A DNA stretch of 64,000 nucleotides from Schlegelella_A sp965246805 (GTDB lineage Bacteria > Pseudomonadota > Gammaproteobacteria > Burkholderiales > Burkholderiaceae_C). The translations under genes were made by a program, and so were the position numbers. Positions 33,744 through 42,647 of the stretch are shown one piece after another. Position 1 is the stretch's first letter. Every line of letters starts with the position of its first letter. The stretch spans positions 124,001-188,000 of the forward strand of contig CBDFFO010000007.1 in assembly GCA_965246805.1 (NCBI GenBank), in the 5' to 3' direction. The notes beneath the pieces were generated by a model. That model did no database searches. It worked only from the letters and a program-made list of their open reading frames with translations, and was not told the origin of the DNA.

Positions 33744-35993
33744 ATGGCTCAATCCGTTCAACGCTGCACCGCGCTCCGCCGCCACGTCTCCCACGCTTTC
33801 GCACTCACCGCGCTGGCTGCCGCGGCGATGGCGCATGCCCAGACCGTGCCGGCACCAGCCAGCGCCGCGTCGGCTGCCGCCGCCAGGAAGTCGAGCGAGC
33901 TCGAGCCGGTCTACATCACGGCCGAGCGCCGCAGCGAGAACGCGAAAGACGTGCCGGTCTCTAGCACGGTGCTCCGCCCCGAGCAACTCGAAGTCATCAT
34001 GACTTCCGGTCAAGACGTGCGCGTGCTTGCCGCCAAGGTGCCGAGCCTGAACATCGAATCGTCGAACGGCCGCACCTTCCCGCGCTTCTACATCCGGGGC
34101 TACGGCAACACCGACTTCTCGACCTACGCGTCGCAACCGGTCTCGCTGGTGTACGACGACGTCGTGCAGGAAAGCGCCATCCTCAAGGGCTTCCCGATCT
34201 TCGATCTGGAAAGCATCGAAGTGCTGCGTGGCCCGCAGGGTTCGCTCTTCGGCCGCAACACGCCGGCCGGCGTGATCAAGTTCAACTCGGTGAAGCCGGA
34301 ACTCGGCGTGACCGAGGGCTACGTCAACGTGAGCACCGGCAACTACCAGACCTCGAACCTCGATGGCGCCGTCACCGTTCCGCTCAGCTCGCAATGGGCG
34401 GCGCGCCTCTCGCTGCTCGGCAACCACCGTGACGACTGGGTCAAGGTTCGCAGCGCCCAGCCCGGCAACCGCTACAACGGCCTCGAGATCGAAGGCTACA
34501 ACGACCGCGCCGGCCGCCTGCAGCTGCTCTACAAGCCGAACGGCGATTTCAACGCGCTCTTCAATGTGCACTCGCGTTCGCTCAACGGCAGCGCACGCGT
34601 CTTTCGCGCCAACATCATCAAGCCGGGCACCAACTCGCTGGTCGACGGCTTCGATCCCAAATACGTCTCGACCAACGGCGGCAACGAGCAGGACTTCCGC
34701 TCGACCGGCGGCAGCGTCAACCTGACGTGGAACCTCGGCAGCATCAGCCTCTACTCGATCACTGGCTACGAGAAGATCAACACGTACTTCACGCGCGGCG
34801 ACATCGACGGAGGCGACACCATCACCGCGGCGAACAAGCCGTTCCAGGTCGAAACCGCCGGCGGCGTGCACGACCACGACCAGGCGACGCAGGAGTTCCG
34901 CGTCGCGTCGAAGTATGCGGGTCCGCTCAACTACCAGGCCGGCGTGTACTTCTTCTACGAGAAACTCGGCGGCCAGTCGTTCGGCTTCAACAGCGCGACC
35001 GGGGCACAGACGAGCTACTCCACCACCAAGCAAAAGAACAACGCCGGCGCCGTGTTCGGCTCGCTCAACTACGACGTGACGAGCGACTTCAAGCTGCGCG
35101 GCGGCCTGCGCGTCACTTACGACCGCAAGACCTTCGACCTGCTCGACGGTTTCATCCCGCAAAGCAAGACCATCTCCGGCAACAAGGTGACCGGGGACGT
35201 GAGCGGCACCTACAAACTCAGCAGCGACACCAACGTCTACGCGCGTGTCGCGACCGGCTTCCGGGGTGCGAGCTTCGGTTCGCCCACCAGCGGCCAACCG
35301 CTGACCTTCGCGGTGCCGGAGACCAACACCTCGTACGAGGCCGGGATCAAGACCGATCTGCTCGACCGTGCCGCGCGACTCAACATCAGCGTGTTCCACT
35401 TCGACGTCAAGAACCAGCAGCTCACCGCCGTGGGTGGTTCGAGCAACGTCACGTCGCTCATCAATGCGAAGAAGTCAACGGGTCAGGGGCTCGAGGCGGA
35501 CATGAGCGCGATCGTGACGAGCCAGTTCCGGATCTCGGCCGGCGGCAGCTACAACAAGACCCAGATCAAGGACCCGAACCTGCGCGTCGCGGCCTGCGGC
35601 AGCGGTTGCACGGTGACCGATCCCGTCTCGGGTGGCTTTGCGAACATCAACGGCAACCCGTTGCCGCAGGCCCCCAAGTACACCGCCAACGGCACCGCGC
35701 GTTACGGCATCCCGATGGGCAACGCCGACGAGTTTTACGTCTATGGCGACGTGTCCTACCGCTCGAAGATCAACTTCTTCCTGTACGAGTCGGTCGAATA
35801 CACCGGCAAGCCGCTCACCGAAGTGGGCCTGAAGGCCGGCTACAGCTGGTCGAGCGGCAAGTACGACGGTTCGATCTTCTGCCGCAATTGCGGCAACAAG
35901 ATCGTCGCGGTCGGCGGCATCGATTTCCACAACCTGACCGGCTTCATCAACGACCCGCGTACGTTCGGGGTGCAGTTCCGCGCGGCGTTCTGA
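33744..35993 (+). CDS. TonB-dependent receptor
   Basis: A 749-residue outer-membrane gated channel. The signal peptide ends near residue 33 (AMAHAQ). The Ala-rich linker and EPVYITAERR precede the plug domain (KDVPVSSTVLRPEQLE..., then LESIEVLRGPQGSLFGRNTPAGVIKF near 155-185); the beta-barrel follows to an aromatic C-terminal end VQFRAAF. The plug subtype is that of receptors for diverse organic compounds, not only siderophores. ATG at 33744 has AGGA six bases upstream. Its place beside lactone, CoA and Bug genes suggests uptake of the same substrate. Confidence 0.93.
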   Translation: MAQSVQRCTALRRHVSHAFALTALAAAAMAHAQTVPAPASAASAAAARKSSELEPVYITAERRSENAKDVPVSSTVLRPEQLEVIMTSGQDVRVLAAKVPSLNIESSNGRTFPRFYIRGYGNTDFSTYASQPVSLVYDDVVQESAILKGFPIFDLESIEVLRGPQGSLFGRNTPAGVIKFNSVKPELGVTEGYVNVSTGNYQTSNLDGAVTVPLSSQWAARLSLLGNHRDDWVKVRSAQPGNRYNGLEIEGYNDRAGRLQLLYKPNGDFNALFNVHSRSLNGSARVFRANIIKPGTNSLVDGFDPKYVSTNGGNEQDFRSTGGSVNLTWNLGSISLYSITGYEKINTYFTRGDIDGGDTITAANKPFQVETAGGVHDHDQATQEFRVASKYAGPLNYQAGVYFFYEKLGGQSFGFNSATGAQTSYSTTKQKNNAGAVFGSLNYDVTSDFKLRGGLRVTYDRKTFDLLDGFIPQSKTISGNKVTGDVSGTYKLSSDTNVYARVATGFRGASFGSPTSGQPLTFAVPETNTSYEAGIKTDLLDRAARLNISVFHFDVKNQQLTAVGGSSNVTSLINAKKSTGQGLEADMSAIVTSQFRISAGGSYNKTQIKDPNLRVAACGSGCTVTDPVSGGFANINGNPLPQAPKYTANGTARYGIPMGNADEFYVYGDVSYRSKINFFLYESVEYTGKPLTEVGLKAGYSWSSGKYDGSIFCRNCGNKIVAVGGIDFHNLTGFINDPRTFGVQFRAAF

Positions 35994-36061
35994 TCCGCAA
36001 GGGCGGGCTCATCGACACGGTGGCTCGCTCGACCTGGGCGACACCGAAGTTCCGAGGCCAT

Positions 36062-36092
36062 GGGCCGAAGCGAATGCCGTTCGCTTCGGCCC
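36062..36092 (+). terminator. Strong stem-loop after the TonB receptor, probable terminator
   Basis: A perfect 13-bp stem (GGGCCGAAGCGAA paired with TTCGCTTCGGCCC) with a 5-nt loop, about 70 nt after the receptor stop. The following GTTCGCTTT is only weakly T-rich, so termination may be partial or rho-assisted. Confidence 0.6.
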
Positions 36093-36099
36093 GTTCGCT

Positions 36100-36432
36100 T
36101 TGATGGGCGCACCCCACCCGTGCGACGATCACGCACCGAGGCTTCGAGCGCCCGGCCCCGTGCTCCACGTGCTGCTCGCGGTGGTGATGATGAACCGGTC
36201 GATCTCGCGCAAGATGCGGCGGCGGGCGCAACTTCAGGACGACGGGCAGTTGGTGATCGTGGCGCGCGTCGTGGTCGCAACGGTGGCGAGCCTGGTCGCG
36301 ATCGCCGGCACGCTCGTAGTCTCGAAAGACATGCACGGCTTCCTGAAGAGCGCGCACATTGCGCTCGCGAGGGGGTGGCCGTCGAGTTCCTGCACGTTGG
36401 CGCTTGACACGACCTGGCAGACCGAGAAGTAA
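36100..36432 (+). pseudogene. Decayed fragment of a DUF1345 membrane protein
   Basis: The stretch VVMMNRSISRKMRRRAQLQD, followed by DGQLVIVARVVVATVASLVAI and KDMHGFLKSAHIALA, has the pattern of the central part of DUF1345 inner-membrane proteins. The N-terminal membrane segments are missing. After HIALA the family's tryptophan/LHYAH region is broken: pieces resembling it (VAVEFLHV, then LALDTTW) lie in different frames. The fragment ends in a TAA just before the hydrolase start. I read it as a truncated, frameshifted remnant rather than a working gene. Confidence 0.5.
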
Positions 36433-36434
36433 AC

Positions 36435-37415
36435 ATGAGCGTGACCTTCACCCGCAGAACCATTTTGTCGTTTGCCGCGCTGACGGCGGTCGCCTCCGCA
36501 TCTCCTCGCGCCGACGCGGCGCTCGACGCGGCGCTGTCCGACGCCAGGCTGCCTGCCGCGAAGACCGTGAAGCTATTCGGCAGCCGTATCCGCTACGTCG
36601 AGCTCGGCACGCCGGGTGCGAAGCCGACGCTGGTGCTCGTGCACGGGCTTGGCAGCAGCGCGGCGGGCGACTGGGGCCAGGTGATGCGCGAGCTCGCAAA
36701 GACGCATCACGTGATCGCGCCCGATCAGCTCGGCTTCGGCCAGTCCGACAAGCCGTTCATCACTTACGGCATCCAGACCTGGGTCGATTTTCTCGGCGAG
36801 TTCCTGCGCGAGACGCTCGTGAAGCGCGGCGTCACCGACTTCGCGCTGATGGGCGAATCGCTCGGCGGCTGGATCGCGGTGCAATACACCTTGCAGGCGT
36901 TGCGCGGCGAAGCTGCAGGCCCGAGCTTCGTGCTGCCGAAGCCGAGCCGGCTGGTGTTGTGCGATGCGGCCGGCTTCGGACCCGCGGCGCCCGACCCGGC
37001 ACGCAGCGCGGCGCAACAGGCAGAGGACGCGAAGCTCCTCGGTGGCCCGAGTCTCGCGGGCGAAAAGGTGCTGCTGGGCCGCATCTTCCATGCGCCGTCG
37101 TTCAGTTCCGACGACGCGGTCCGGCGCGGTCTCGCGTGGAGCCTCGCCAAGGGCGACAGCTACACCATCGCCTCCTTCTTCAGCAACCGCGCGACCGCGG
37201 CCGAGACGATCGACGGCCGGCTCGGCGGCATCACGATCCCGACGCTCGTGATCTGGGGCGCGCACGACCAGCTGGTGCCGATAGCCAACGGTGAACGCTA
37301 CGTGCGCGAGATCGCCGGCGCCCGGTGGGTCGTGATTCCCGACGCCGGACACGCGCCGATGATCGAAACGCCGCAAGCCTTTCTCGCGGCGCTGGGTGGC
37401 TTCCTGAAGCCGTGA
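36435..37415 (+). CDS. Exported alpha/beta hydrolase
   Basis: A 326-residue serine hydrolase. A twin-arginine-like signal (FTRRTILSFAALTAVAS) ends near residue 28. Motifs: LVLVHGLGSSAAGDW (oxyanion loop), nucleophile Ser in MGESLGGW (about 137), Asp in IWGAHDQLVP, and His in PDAGHAPMIE. The substrate is unknown; esters, lactones or ring-cleavage products (meta-cleavage hydrolase-like fold) are typical. ATG two bases after the DUF1345 remnant stop. May belong to the preceding catabolic region. Confidence 0.87.
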   Translation: MSVTFTRRTILSFAALTAVASASPRADAALDAALSDARLPAAKTVKLFGSRIRYVELGTPGAKPTLVLVHGLGSSAAGDWGQVMRELAKTHHVIAPDQLGFGQSDKPFITYGIQTWVDFLGEFLRETLVKRGVTDFALMGESLGGWIAVQYTLQALRGEAAGPSFVLPKPSRLVLCDAAGFGPAAPDPARSAAQQAEDAKLLGGPSLAGEKVLLGRIFHAPSFSSDDAVRRGLAWSLAKGDSYTIASFFSNRATAAETIDGRLGGITIPTLVIWGAHDQLVPIANGERYVREIAGARWVVIPDAGHAPMIETPQAFLAALGGFLKP

Positions 37416-37504
37416 CGGCGATCGCGCGCTGCTGCGATGACGCGATGACATATTCGCGTCGAGGCGACGGTGATCATGCCGCGACCTCTGCCGATAATGC
37501 CGGC

Positions 37505-38005
37505 ATGGCACTCGACACCGAAGACACGCCCGACGCCGATCCGCACGCCGACATCCAGCAACCGCGCTTCTGGCGCGCCGATGGCTGGGCCGCCGAGGTC
37601 ATCAAGAACGATGACGACGACGGCTGGGCCGTCGCGATGACGCGCATGGGCGAGACCGAGCCCGCCCTGGTCGGCCCGTGGACGATGGGACGCGACAAAA
37701 AAAACCCGAAGCCGCTCGATGCGCCGGCCTTTCACACGCTCGTCAAGACCGCGAGCGAGGTGCTGCGGCGGCACGAGCAGCAGTTGCACGCGCAGTTGCA
37801 CCAAAGCCTGGTGGTCACCGCGGGCGATGCGCGCATCGAGGTCACGCTCGACATCGAGCCGGACGATGATCACCCGACCGCGAGGCTCAGCGCGCGAGAC
37901 GCGACGGGTGCCCTGCTCGGCGAAGCGGGCGTCGCCGCGGGCTTCCGGCTCAACGCCGCGAGCGCGCTGGCGTGGATCGAGGGCGGCTACGGCCGACCGC
38001 GCTGA
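37505..38005 (+). CDS. Conserved hypothetical protein
   Basis: A 166-residue soluble acidic protein of unknown function. The N-terminal 75 residues are Asp/Trp-rich (RADGWAAEVIKNDDDDGWAVAMTRMG, split here as a pattern). The second half alternates predicted helix and strand (HTLVKTASEVLRRHEQQLHAQL, then IEVTLDIEPDDD). No catalytic motif. ATG at 37505 begins MALDTEDTPD; the frame extends upstream without conservation. It stands alone between the hydrolase and the convergent toxin gene. Confidence 0.7.
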   Translation: MALDTEDTPDADPHADIQQPRFWRADGWAAEVIKNDDDDGWAVAMTRMGETEPALVGPWTMGRDKKNPKPLDAPAFHTLVKTASEVLRRHEQQLHAQLHQSLVVTAGDARIEVTLDIEPDDDHPTARLSARDATGALLGEAGVAAGFRLNAASALAWIEGGYGRPR

Positions 38006-38023
38006 GGCGGAGCGCGTCGCGAT

Positions 38024-38521
38024 TCAACGCAGCAACTCGAGCTCGAATCGCTTTCGTCCGTTCACCCGGTACACGCTGAAGTCGGCCACGTCGACCGTCG
38101 CGATGCGCACCTGGCCCAAGGTCTCGGCCAGCCACACCAGTTCCATGTCGGCCCAATCCGGGTCCTGATCGGCATACTTGGCGAACAGCTGAGCGATTCG
38201 GGCGTAGCCGGCGCCGTCCGGGTGGTGAACGGTCAGGGTCCCGTTCGCCGCCAGGCCAGCGAGTGCCGCGCACAAACGGGTCGGCAGGAAGAAGGCGGTC
38301 TCCATGAGCACGGGCACCACGGTCACGAGGCGCGCCTGGCAAGCGGCCATCCACGCCGCGACGGCGGCGTGGTGAGCATCGCGCTGGTCGAACAGGGCCA
38401 CCAGCACGCCGGTGTCGACCAGCACCGTCGAGGCCGTGGCTTGCGATGCGTGCGACGTGTCGCGCTTGCGCACATTGGCGCGCGCATTGGCCGGCACAGC
38501 CCGCTTAGAGCCGGGCTTCAA
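38024..38521 (-). CDS. PIN-domain ribonuclease, VapC-type toxin
   Basis: A 165-residue protein. The PIN acidic residues are visible: Asp in VLVDTGVLVALFD (about 35), Glu in PVLMETAFF (about 73), Asp in DWADMELVWLAE (about 125) and a final Asp in RIATVDVADFSVY. VapC toxins cut tRNA or rRNA. The start codon overlaps the antitoxin stop by four bases (ATGA), the usual antitoxin-first operon. A basic N-terminal extension of about 30 residues precedes the domain; the true start could be internal. Confidence 0.85.
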   Translation of the reverse strand: MKPGSKRAVPANARANVRKRDTSHASQATASTVLVDTGVLVALFDQRDAHHAAVAAWMAACQARLVTVVPVLMETAFFLPTRLCAALAGLAANGTLTVHHPDGAGYARIAQLFAKYADQDPDWADMELVWLAETLGQVRIATVDVADFSVYRVNGRKRFELELLR

Positions 38522-38823
38522 CGCGCCTTGCGTTCTGCAGCGCGCGCCGCGACGCGGTGGCGAACACCTGCCTTGTCGGCGCCCGAACCGGCGGCCACGG
38601 CGCCTACCAGGCCGGCCTCGGTGAACGCTTTTAGGTTGGCGCTGACGGTCGGTCTGCCCTCGGCTCCGCGACTGGCCGCGGCCAGCGCCCTGCTGGCTGT
38701 GTCATCGAGCAGATAAGCGGCTAGCGACTCCTGGACGACGAGGCTCTTCGTGACCCCACGCTCGACACAGTAGCGGTCGAGCGCCGATTCGATCGCGGTA
38801 TCGAGACGGACCGTGAGCGTCAT
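38518..38823 (-). CDS. Ribbon-helix-helix antitoxin, VapB/CopG-like
   Basis: A 101-residue protein opening MTLTVRLDTAIESALDRYC, a classic CopG/ribbon-helix-helix start, followed by VTKSLVVQESLAAYL. The C-terminal half is Ala/Arg-rich and probably neutralises the PIN toxin encoded next. AAGGA lies ahead of the ATG at 38823. RHH antitoxins autoregulate by binding their promoter in the ~100-nt upstream gap. Confidence 0.85.
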   Translation of the reverse strand: MTLTVRLDTAIESALDRYCVERGVTKSLVVQESLAAYLLDDTASRALAAASRGAEGRPTVSANLKAFTEAGLVGAVAAGSGADKAGVRHRVAARAAERKAR

Positions 38824-38923
38824 GGCGGTTCCTTGAATACACAAGCACCGATTGTAATACATCCCCTCTTTGCGGTCGTTCGAGCGGTAGGTCAGACTGG
38901 AAACCGGTCTCGCCGCCACCGAT

Positions 38924-40378
38924 TCACTCGATCGCCTTCACCATGTCCTCGACGACCTTCTTCGCGTCGCCGAACACCATCATGGTCTTGTCCATGTAGA
39001 AGAGTTCGTTGTCGAGGCCGGCGTAGCCCGCGGCCATGGAGCGCTTGTTGACGATGATGGTCTTGGCCTTGTAGGCCTCTAGGATCGGCATGCCGTAGAT
39101 CGCGCTGCCCTTGGTGTGCGCGGCCGGGTTCACGACGTCGTTGGCGCCGAGGATGATGGCCACATCGGCCTGCCCGAACTCGCCGTTGATGTCCTCCATC
39201 TCGAAGACCTGGTCGTACGGCACCTCGGCCTCGGCGAGCAGCACGTTCATGTGGCCGGGCATGCGGCCCGCGACCGGGTGGATCGCGTACTTCACGTTCA
39301 CGCCCTTCTCGGTGAGCTTCAACGCAAGTTCCTTCACCGCGTGCTGCGCGCGCGCGACGGCGAGGCCGTAGCCCGGCACGATGATCACGGTCTCGGCGTT
39401 GCCGAGCACAAAGGCCGCGTCGTCGGCGCTGCCGCTCTTCACCGGGCGCTGCGCCGCGGCCGGGCCCGACGCGGTGGCGGCTTCACCGCCGAAGCCGCCG
39501 AGCAGCACGTTGAAGAACGAGCGGTTCATCGCCCTGCACATGATGTAGCTCAGGATCGCGCCCGAAGAGCCGACGAGCGAGCCCGCGATGATCAGCATCG
39601 GGTTGTCGAGGCTGAAGCCGATGCCGGCCGCAGCCCAGCCCGAGTAGCTGTTGAGCATCGACACCACGACCGGCATGTCGGCGCCGCCGATAGGGATGAT
39701 GATGAGCACGCCGAGGATGAACGCGAACGCGAGCACCAGGTAGAAGTCGACGTGACTCTCGCTCACCGTGTAGCCGACGATGAGCGCCACCATCGCGATC
39801 GCGATCGCGAGGTTGAACCAGTGCTGGCCCTTGAACGTGACCGGGGCGCCCTGGAAGATGCGCAGCTTGTACTTGCCCGAGAGCTTGCCGAACGCGATCA
39901 CCGAGCCGCTGAAGGTGACGGCGCCGATCGCGGCGCCGAGGATCAGCTCGAGCCGGTTGCCGTGCGGGATGGGATCGATGATCCCGCCCGGCACCGGCCG
40001 CGCGACGATGCCGAAGGCATACGGCTCGACGGCCGCCGCGACCGCGATGAACACCGCCGCCAGGCCGATCATGCTATGCATGAACGCGACCAGTTCCGGC
40101 ATCTTCGTCATCTCGACGCGGTTCGCCATCGTCGCGCCGATCGCGCCGCCGACCACGAGCGCACCGAGCGCGTAGCCGAAGCTCGCGCCCGGTGAGAGCT
40201 GCGCCGCCTCGACCAGCTTCCAGATCAACGCGAGCGTGGTCAGCACGGCGATCGCCATGCCGCTCATGCCGAACAGGTTGCCGCGGATCGACGTCGTCGG
40301 GTGCGAGAGGCCCTTCAGCGCCTGGATGAAACAGATGCTCGCGACCAGGTAGAGCAGCGTGACGAGGTTGAGGCTCAT
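38924..40378 (-). CDS. pntB: NAD(P) transhydrogenase subunit beta
   Basis: A 484-residue membrane subunit that couples proton entry to NADPH formation. About nine hydrophobic segments occupy residues 1-260. The C-terminal NADP-binding domain III contains VIIVPGYGLAVARAQHAVKELA, HPVAGRMPGHMNVLLAEA and ANDVVNPAAHTKGSAIYGMPIL. ATG at 40378 overlaps the preceding subunit's stop (ATGA). Last gene of the pntAA-pntAB-pntB operon. Confidence 0.96.
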   Translation of the reverse strand: MSLNLVTLLYLVASICFIQALKGLSHPTTSIRGNLFGMSGMAIAVLTTLALIWKLVEAAQLSPGASFGYALGALVVGGAIGATMANRVEMTKMPELVAFMHSMIGLAAVFIAVAAAVEPYAFGIVARPVPGGIIDPIPHGNRLELILGAAIGAVTFSGSVIAFGKLSGKYKLRIFQGAPVTFKGQHWFNLAIAIAMVALIVGYTVSESHVDFYLVLAFAFILGVLIIIPIGGADMPVVVSMLNSYSGWAAAGIGFSLDNPMLIIAGSLVGSSGAILSYIMCRAMNRSFFNVLLGGFGGEAATASGPAAAQRPVKSGSADDAAFVLGNAETVIIVPGYGLAVARAQHAVKELALKLTEKGVNVKYAIHPVAGRMPGHMNVLLAEAEVPYDQVFEMEDINGEFGQADVAIILGANDVVNPAAHTKGSAIYGMPILEAYKAKTIIVNKRSMAAGYAGLDNELFYMDKTMMVFGDAKKVVEDMVKAIE

Positions 40379-40725
40379 TTCGGCGCGTCCTCCCCCGACG
40401 TCGCGGGCGCATTCACCGAAGCGACGGCAATCTTCTTCTCCTTCTTGCGGAACATCTCTAGCATGCGCCGCGTGACGAGGAAGCCGCCGAACACGTTGAC
40501 CGCGGCGAGCGCGACCGCGAGCACGCCCATGGTCTTGCCGAGGCCGGTCTCGGTGAGCGCGGCCGCGAGCATCGCGCCGACGATCACGATGGCAGAGATC
40601 GCGTTGGTCACCGCCATCAGCGGCGTGTGCAAGGCGGGCGTCACGGTCCACACGACGTGGTAGCCCACATAGACCGCGAGCACGAAGATGATGAGGTTGA
40701 AGATGGTCGGGCTGACGACGTCCAT
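40375..40725 (-). CDS. pntAB: NAD(P) transhydrogenase subunit alpha, membrane part
   Basis: A 116-residue protein with three transmembrane helices. NLIIFVLAVYVGYHVVWTVTPALHTPLMAVTNAIS is the family signature (shown here as the region around residues 9-44); it ends GGFLVTRRMLEMFRKKEKK. It forms part of the proton channel with PntB. In E. coli this is fused to the alpha subunit; here it is a separate gene, as in many alpha- and betaproteobacteria. Four-base overlap with pntB. Confidence 0.95.
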   Translation of the reverse strand: MDVVSPTIFNLIIFVLAVYVGYHVVWTVTPALHTPLMAVTNAISAIVIVGAMLAAALTETGLGKTMGVLAVALAAVNVFGGFLVTRRMLEMFRKKEKKIAVASVNAPATSGEDAPK

Positions 40726-40809
40726 GGAACTGCTGCCTTGTGTGATGGATGCTGGATGCTGGGTGCTGGAGCGGTCTCTGCTGCTGCGGTGCGCCGCGGC
40801 GTGGTGTCG

Positions 40810-41940
40810 CTACGGCTTCGTGACCTGCCCGTCTCGCGCGACAAGGCAGGCGGCGACGATGTCGTCGTCCATCGGCACGTTGAATTTCCCCTCCTTGTCG
40901 ATCACGAGCTTCAGGAAGTCGAGCACGTTGCGCGCGTAGAGCGCCGACGCATCGGCCGCGACGAGGGCCGGCAGATTGGTTTCGCCGACGAGCGTGACGC
41001 CGTGCTTCACGACGGTCTGATCGGTCTCGGTGAGCGGGCAGTTGCCGCCGACGCCGCCTTCGCCCTTGCCGGCCGCGATGTCGACGATCACCGAGCCCGG
41101 CTTCATCGCGCGCACCATCTCTTCGGTCACGAGCACCGGCGCCGCACGGCCCGGGATCAGCGCCGTGGTGATGACGATGTCGGCCGCCGCCACGCGCTTC
41201 GCGACCTCGACCTTCTGCCGATCGAGCCAGCTCTGCGGCATCGCCTTGGCATAGCCACCGGTGCCCTCGGCCGCGGCCTTTTCCTCGGGCGTGTCGTACG
41301 GCACGTCGATGAACTTGCCGCCGAGCGACTCGACCTGCTCCTTCACGCTCGGCCGCACGTCGCTCGCCTCGATCACCGCGCCGAGTCGCTTGGCCGTCGC
41401 GATCGCCTGCAAGCCGGCGACGCCGACGCCGAGGATCACGACGCGCGCCGCCTTCACGGTGCCGGCCGCCGTCATCAACATCGGGAAGAAGCGCTGGTAC
41501 TTGTCGGCCGCGATCATCACGGCCTTGTAGCCGGCGATGTTCGCCTGCGACGACAAGACGTCCATGCTTTGCGCGCGCGTTGTGCGGGGCGCCGCTTCGA
41601 GCGCGAAGGCCGTGAGGCGCGCACCAGCCAGCGTGGCGAGGCCCGCCTTGTCGAACGGATTCAGCATGCCGACGAGCGCGGCGCCAGCGGTCATCGCGGC
41701 GGCCTCCGCGGCATCGGGCGCACGCACCTTCAGCACGAGCTCGGCGCCGAGCGCGCCCGCACGATCGGTGATCTCGGCGCCGACCGCGGCGTAGGCGTCG
41801 TCGGTCACGCTGGCCGACACGCCAGCACCGCTCTCGACGAGCACCGAATGTCCTTGTGCCTTCAGCTTCTTCGCCGTTTCGGGCGTGACGGCCACGCGCT
41901 GCTCACCGCTCGCCGTTTCGCGCGGAACTCCTATGCGCAT
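40810..41940 (-). CDS. pntAA: NAD(P) transhydrogenase subunit alpha, NAD-binding part
   Basis: A 376-residue cytosolic NAD(H)-binding subunit related to alanine dehydrogenase. MRIGVPRETASGEQRVAVTP starts the family. The VVILGVGVAGLQAIATAKRLG Rossmann motif lies near 170, and the RQKVEVAKRVAAADIVITTA and IVDIAAGKGEGGVGGNCPLT regions near 240-300. ATG at 41940 is the conserved start; 84 nt separate it from pntAB. The promoter lies in the 116-nt gap shared with the divergent Nudix gene. Confidence 0.95.
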   Translation of the reverse strand: MRIGVPRETASGEQRVAVTPETAKKLKAQGHSVLVESGAGVSASVTDDAYAAVGAEITDRAGALGAELVLKVRAPDAAEAAAMTAGAALVGMLNPFDKAGLATLAGARLTAFALEAAPRTTRAQSMDVLSSQANIAGYKAVMIAADKYQRFFPMLMTAAGTVKAARVVILGVGVAGLQAIATAKRLGAVIEASDVRPSVKEQVESLGGKFIDVPYDTPEEKAAAEGTGGYAKAMPQSWLDRQKVEVAKRVAAADIVITTALIPGRAAPVLVTEEMVRAMKPGSVIVDIAAGKGEGGVGGNCPLTETDQTVVKHGVTLVGETNLPALVAADASALYARNVLDFLKLVIDKEGKFNVPMDDDIVAACLVARDGQVTKP

Positions 41941-42056
41941 CGGTTGTCTCCGTTCTGATCTCGTGTTCGGGCTCTCGACCGCCGGCGCTCGACTCGCCTG
42001 TCGGTGGGCGCGCAAGCTTACAAGATGCAGCCCCGGGCGCGACGATAAGATGCCTC

Positions 42057-42560
42057 ATGGTCGATCGATGGAAGCCGAGCGTCACCGTGGCCGCGATCGT
42101 CGAGCGGCAGCGCGGCGGCGCGCGCGAGTTCCTGCTGGTCGAAGAGACAACGCCAGAGGGCTTGCGGCTCAACAACCCCGCCGGCCATCTCGAACCCGGC
42201 GAAGCGCCGATCGACGGCGTGCGTCGTGAAGCGCTCGAAGAAACCGCCTGCACGTTCACGCCCAGCCACCTGATCGGCATCTACCTCGCTCGTTTCGAAC
42301 GCCCTTCGACCGACGAAGACGTGACCTACCTGCGCTTTGCGTTCGGTGGCGGGGCGGGCGAGCCCGACCCGTCGAGATCACTCGACGACGGCATCGTCGC
42401 GACCCATTGGTTCACGCTCGAGGACCTGCGTAAGAATCGCGCGCGCCATCGCAGCCCGCTGGTGCTCCAGTGCATCGAAGACCATTGCCGCGGGCGAGCG
42501 TATCCACTTGATGTGATCACGGCCGATGCCAGCCTCGCGAGCCCGCGTCGACTGGCCTGA
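42057..42560 (+). CDS. Nudix hydrolase, NudJ-like
   Basis: A 167-residue pyrophosphohydrolase. The Nudix box GHLEPGEAPIDGVRREALEE (about 44-63) fits Gx5Ex7REUxEE; the usual following Gly is Ala (EETAC), as in the NudJ group, which acts on thiamine pyrophosphate precursors and nucleotides. SVTVAAIVERQ is the family's first strand. ATG at 42057, divergent from pntAA. In many Burkholderiales this gene precedes mnmA; here a lipid-modification cassette lies between them. Confidence 0.88.
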   Translation: MVDRWKPSVTVAAIVERQRGGAREFLLVEETTPEGLRLNNPAGHLEPGEAPIDGVRREALEETACTFTPSHLIGIYLARFERPSTDEDVTYLRFAFGGGAGEPDPSRSLDDGIVATHWFTLEDLRKNRARHRSPLVLQCIEDHCRGRAYPLDVITADASLASPRRLA

Positions 42561-42647
42561 GCGCGGCACCATGCCGACCCCCCGCGCGACGATGGCGCTG
42601 GCGATTTCCACGTCGTCGGCGACCTCGTTGTCTTTCAGGACGGTCGA

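Noticed and set aside
35947..36357. Minus-strand 136-codon frame after the TonB receptor
   Set aside because: His/Arg-rich antisense shadow; the plus strand of the same stretch shows recognisable DUF1345 sequence.
37505..38821. Genomic island around the toxin-antitoxin pair
   Set aside because: No integrase, transposase, tRNA or flanking repeat was seen, and base composition does not change visibly.
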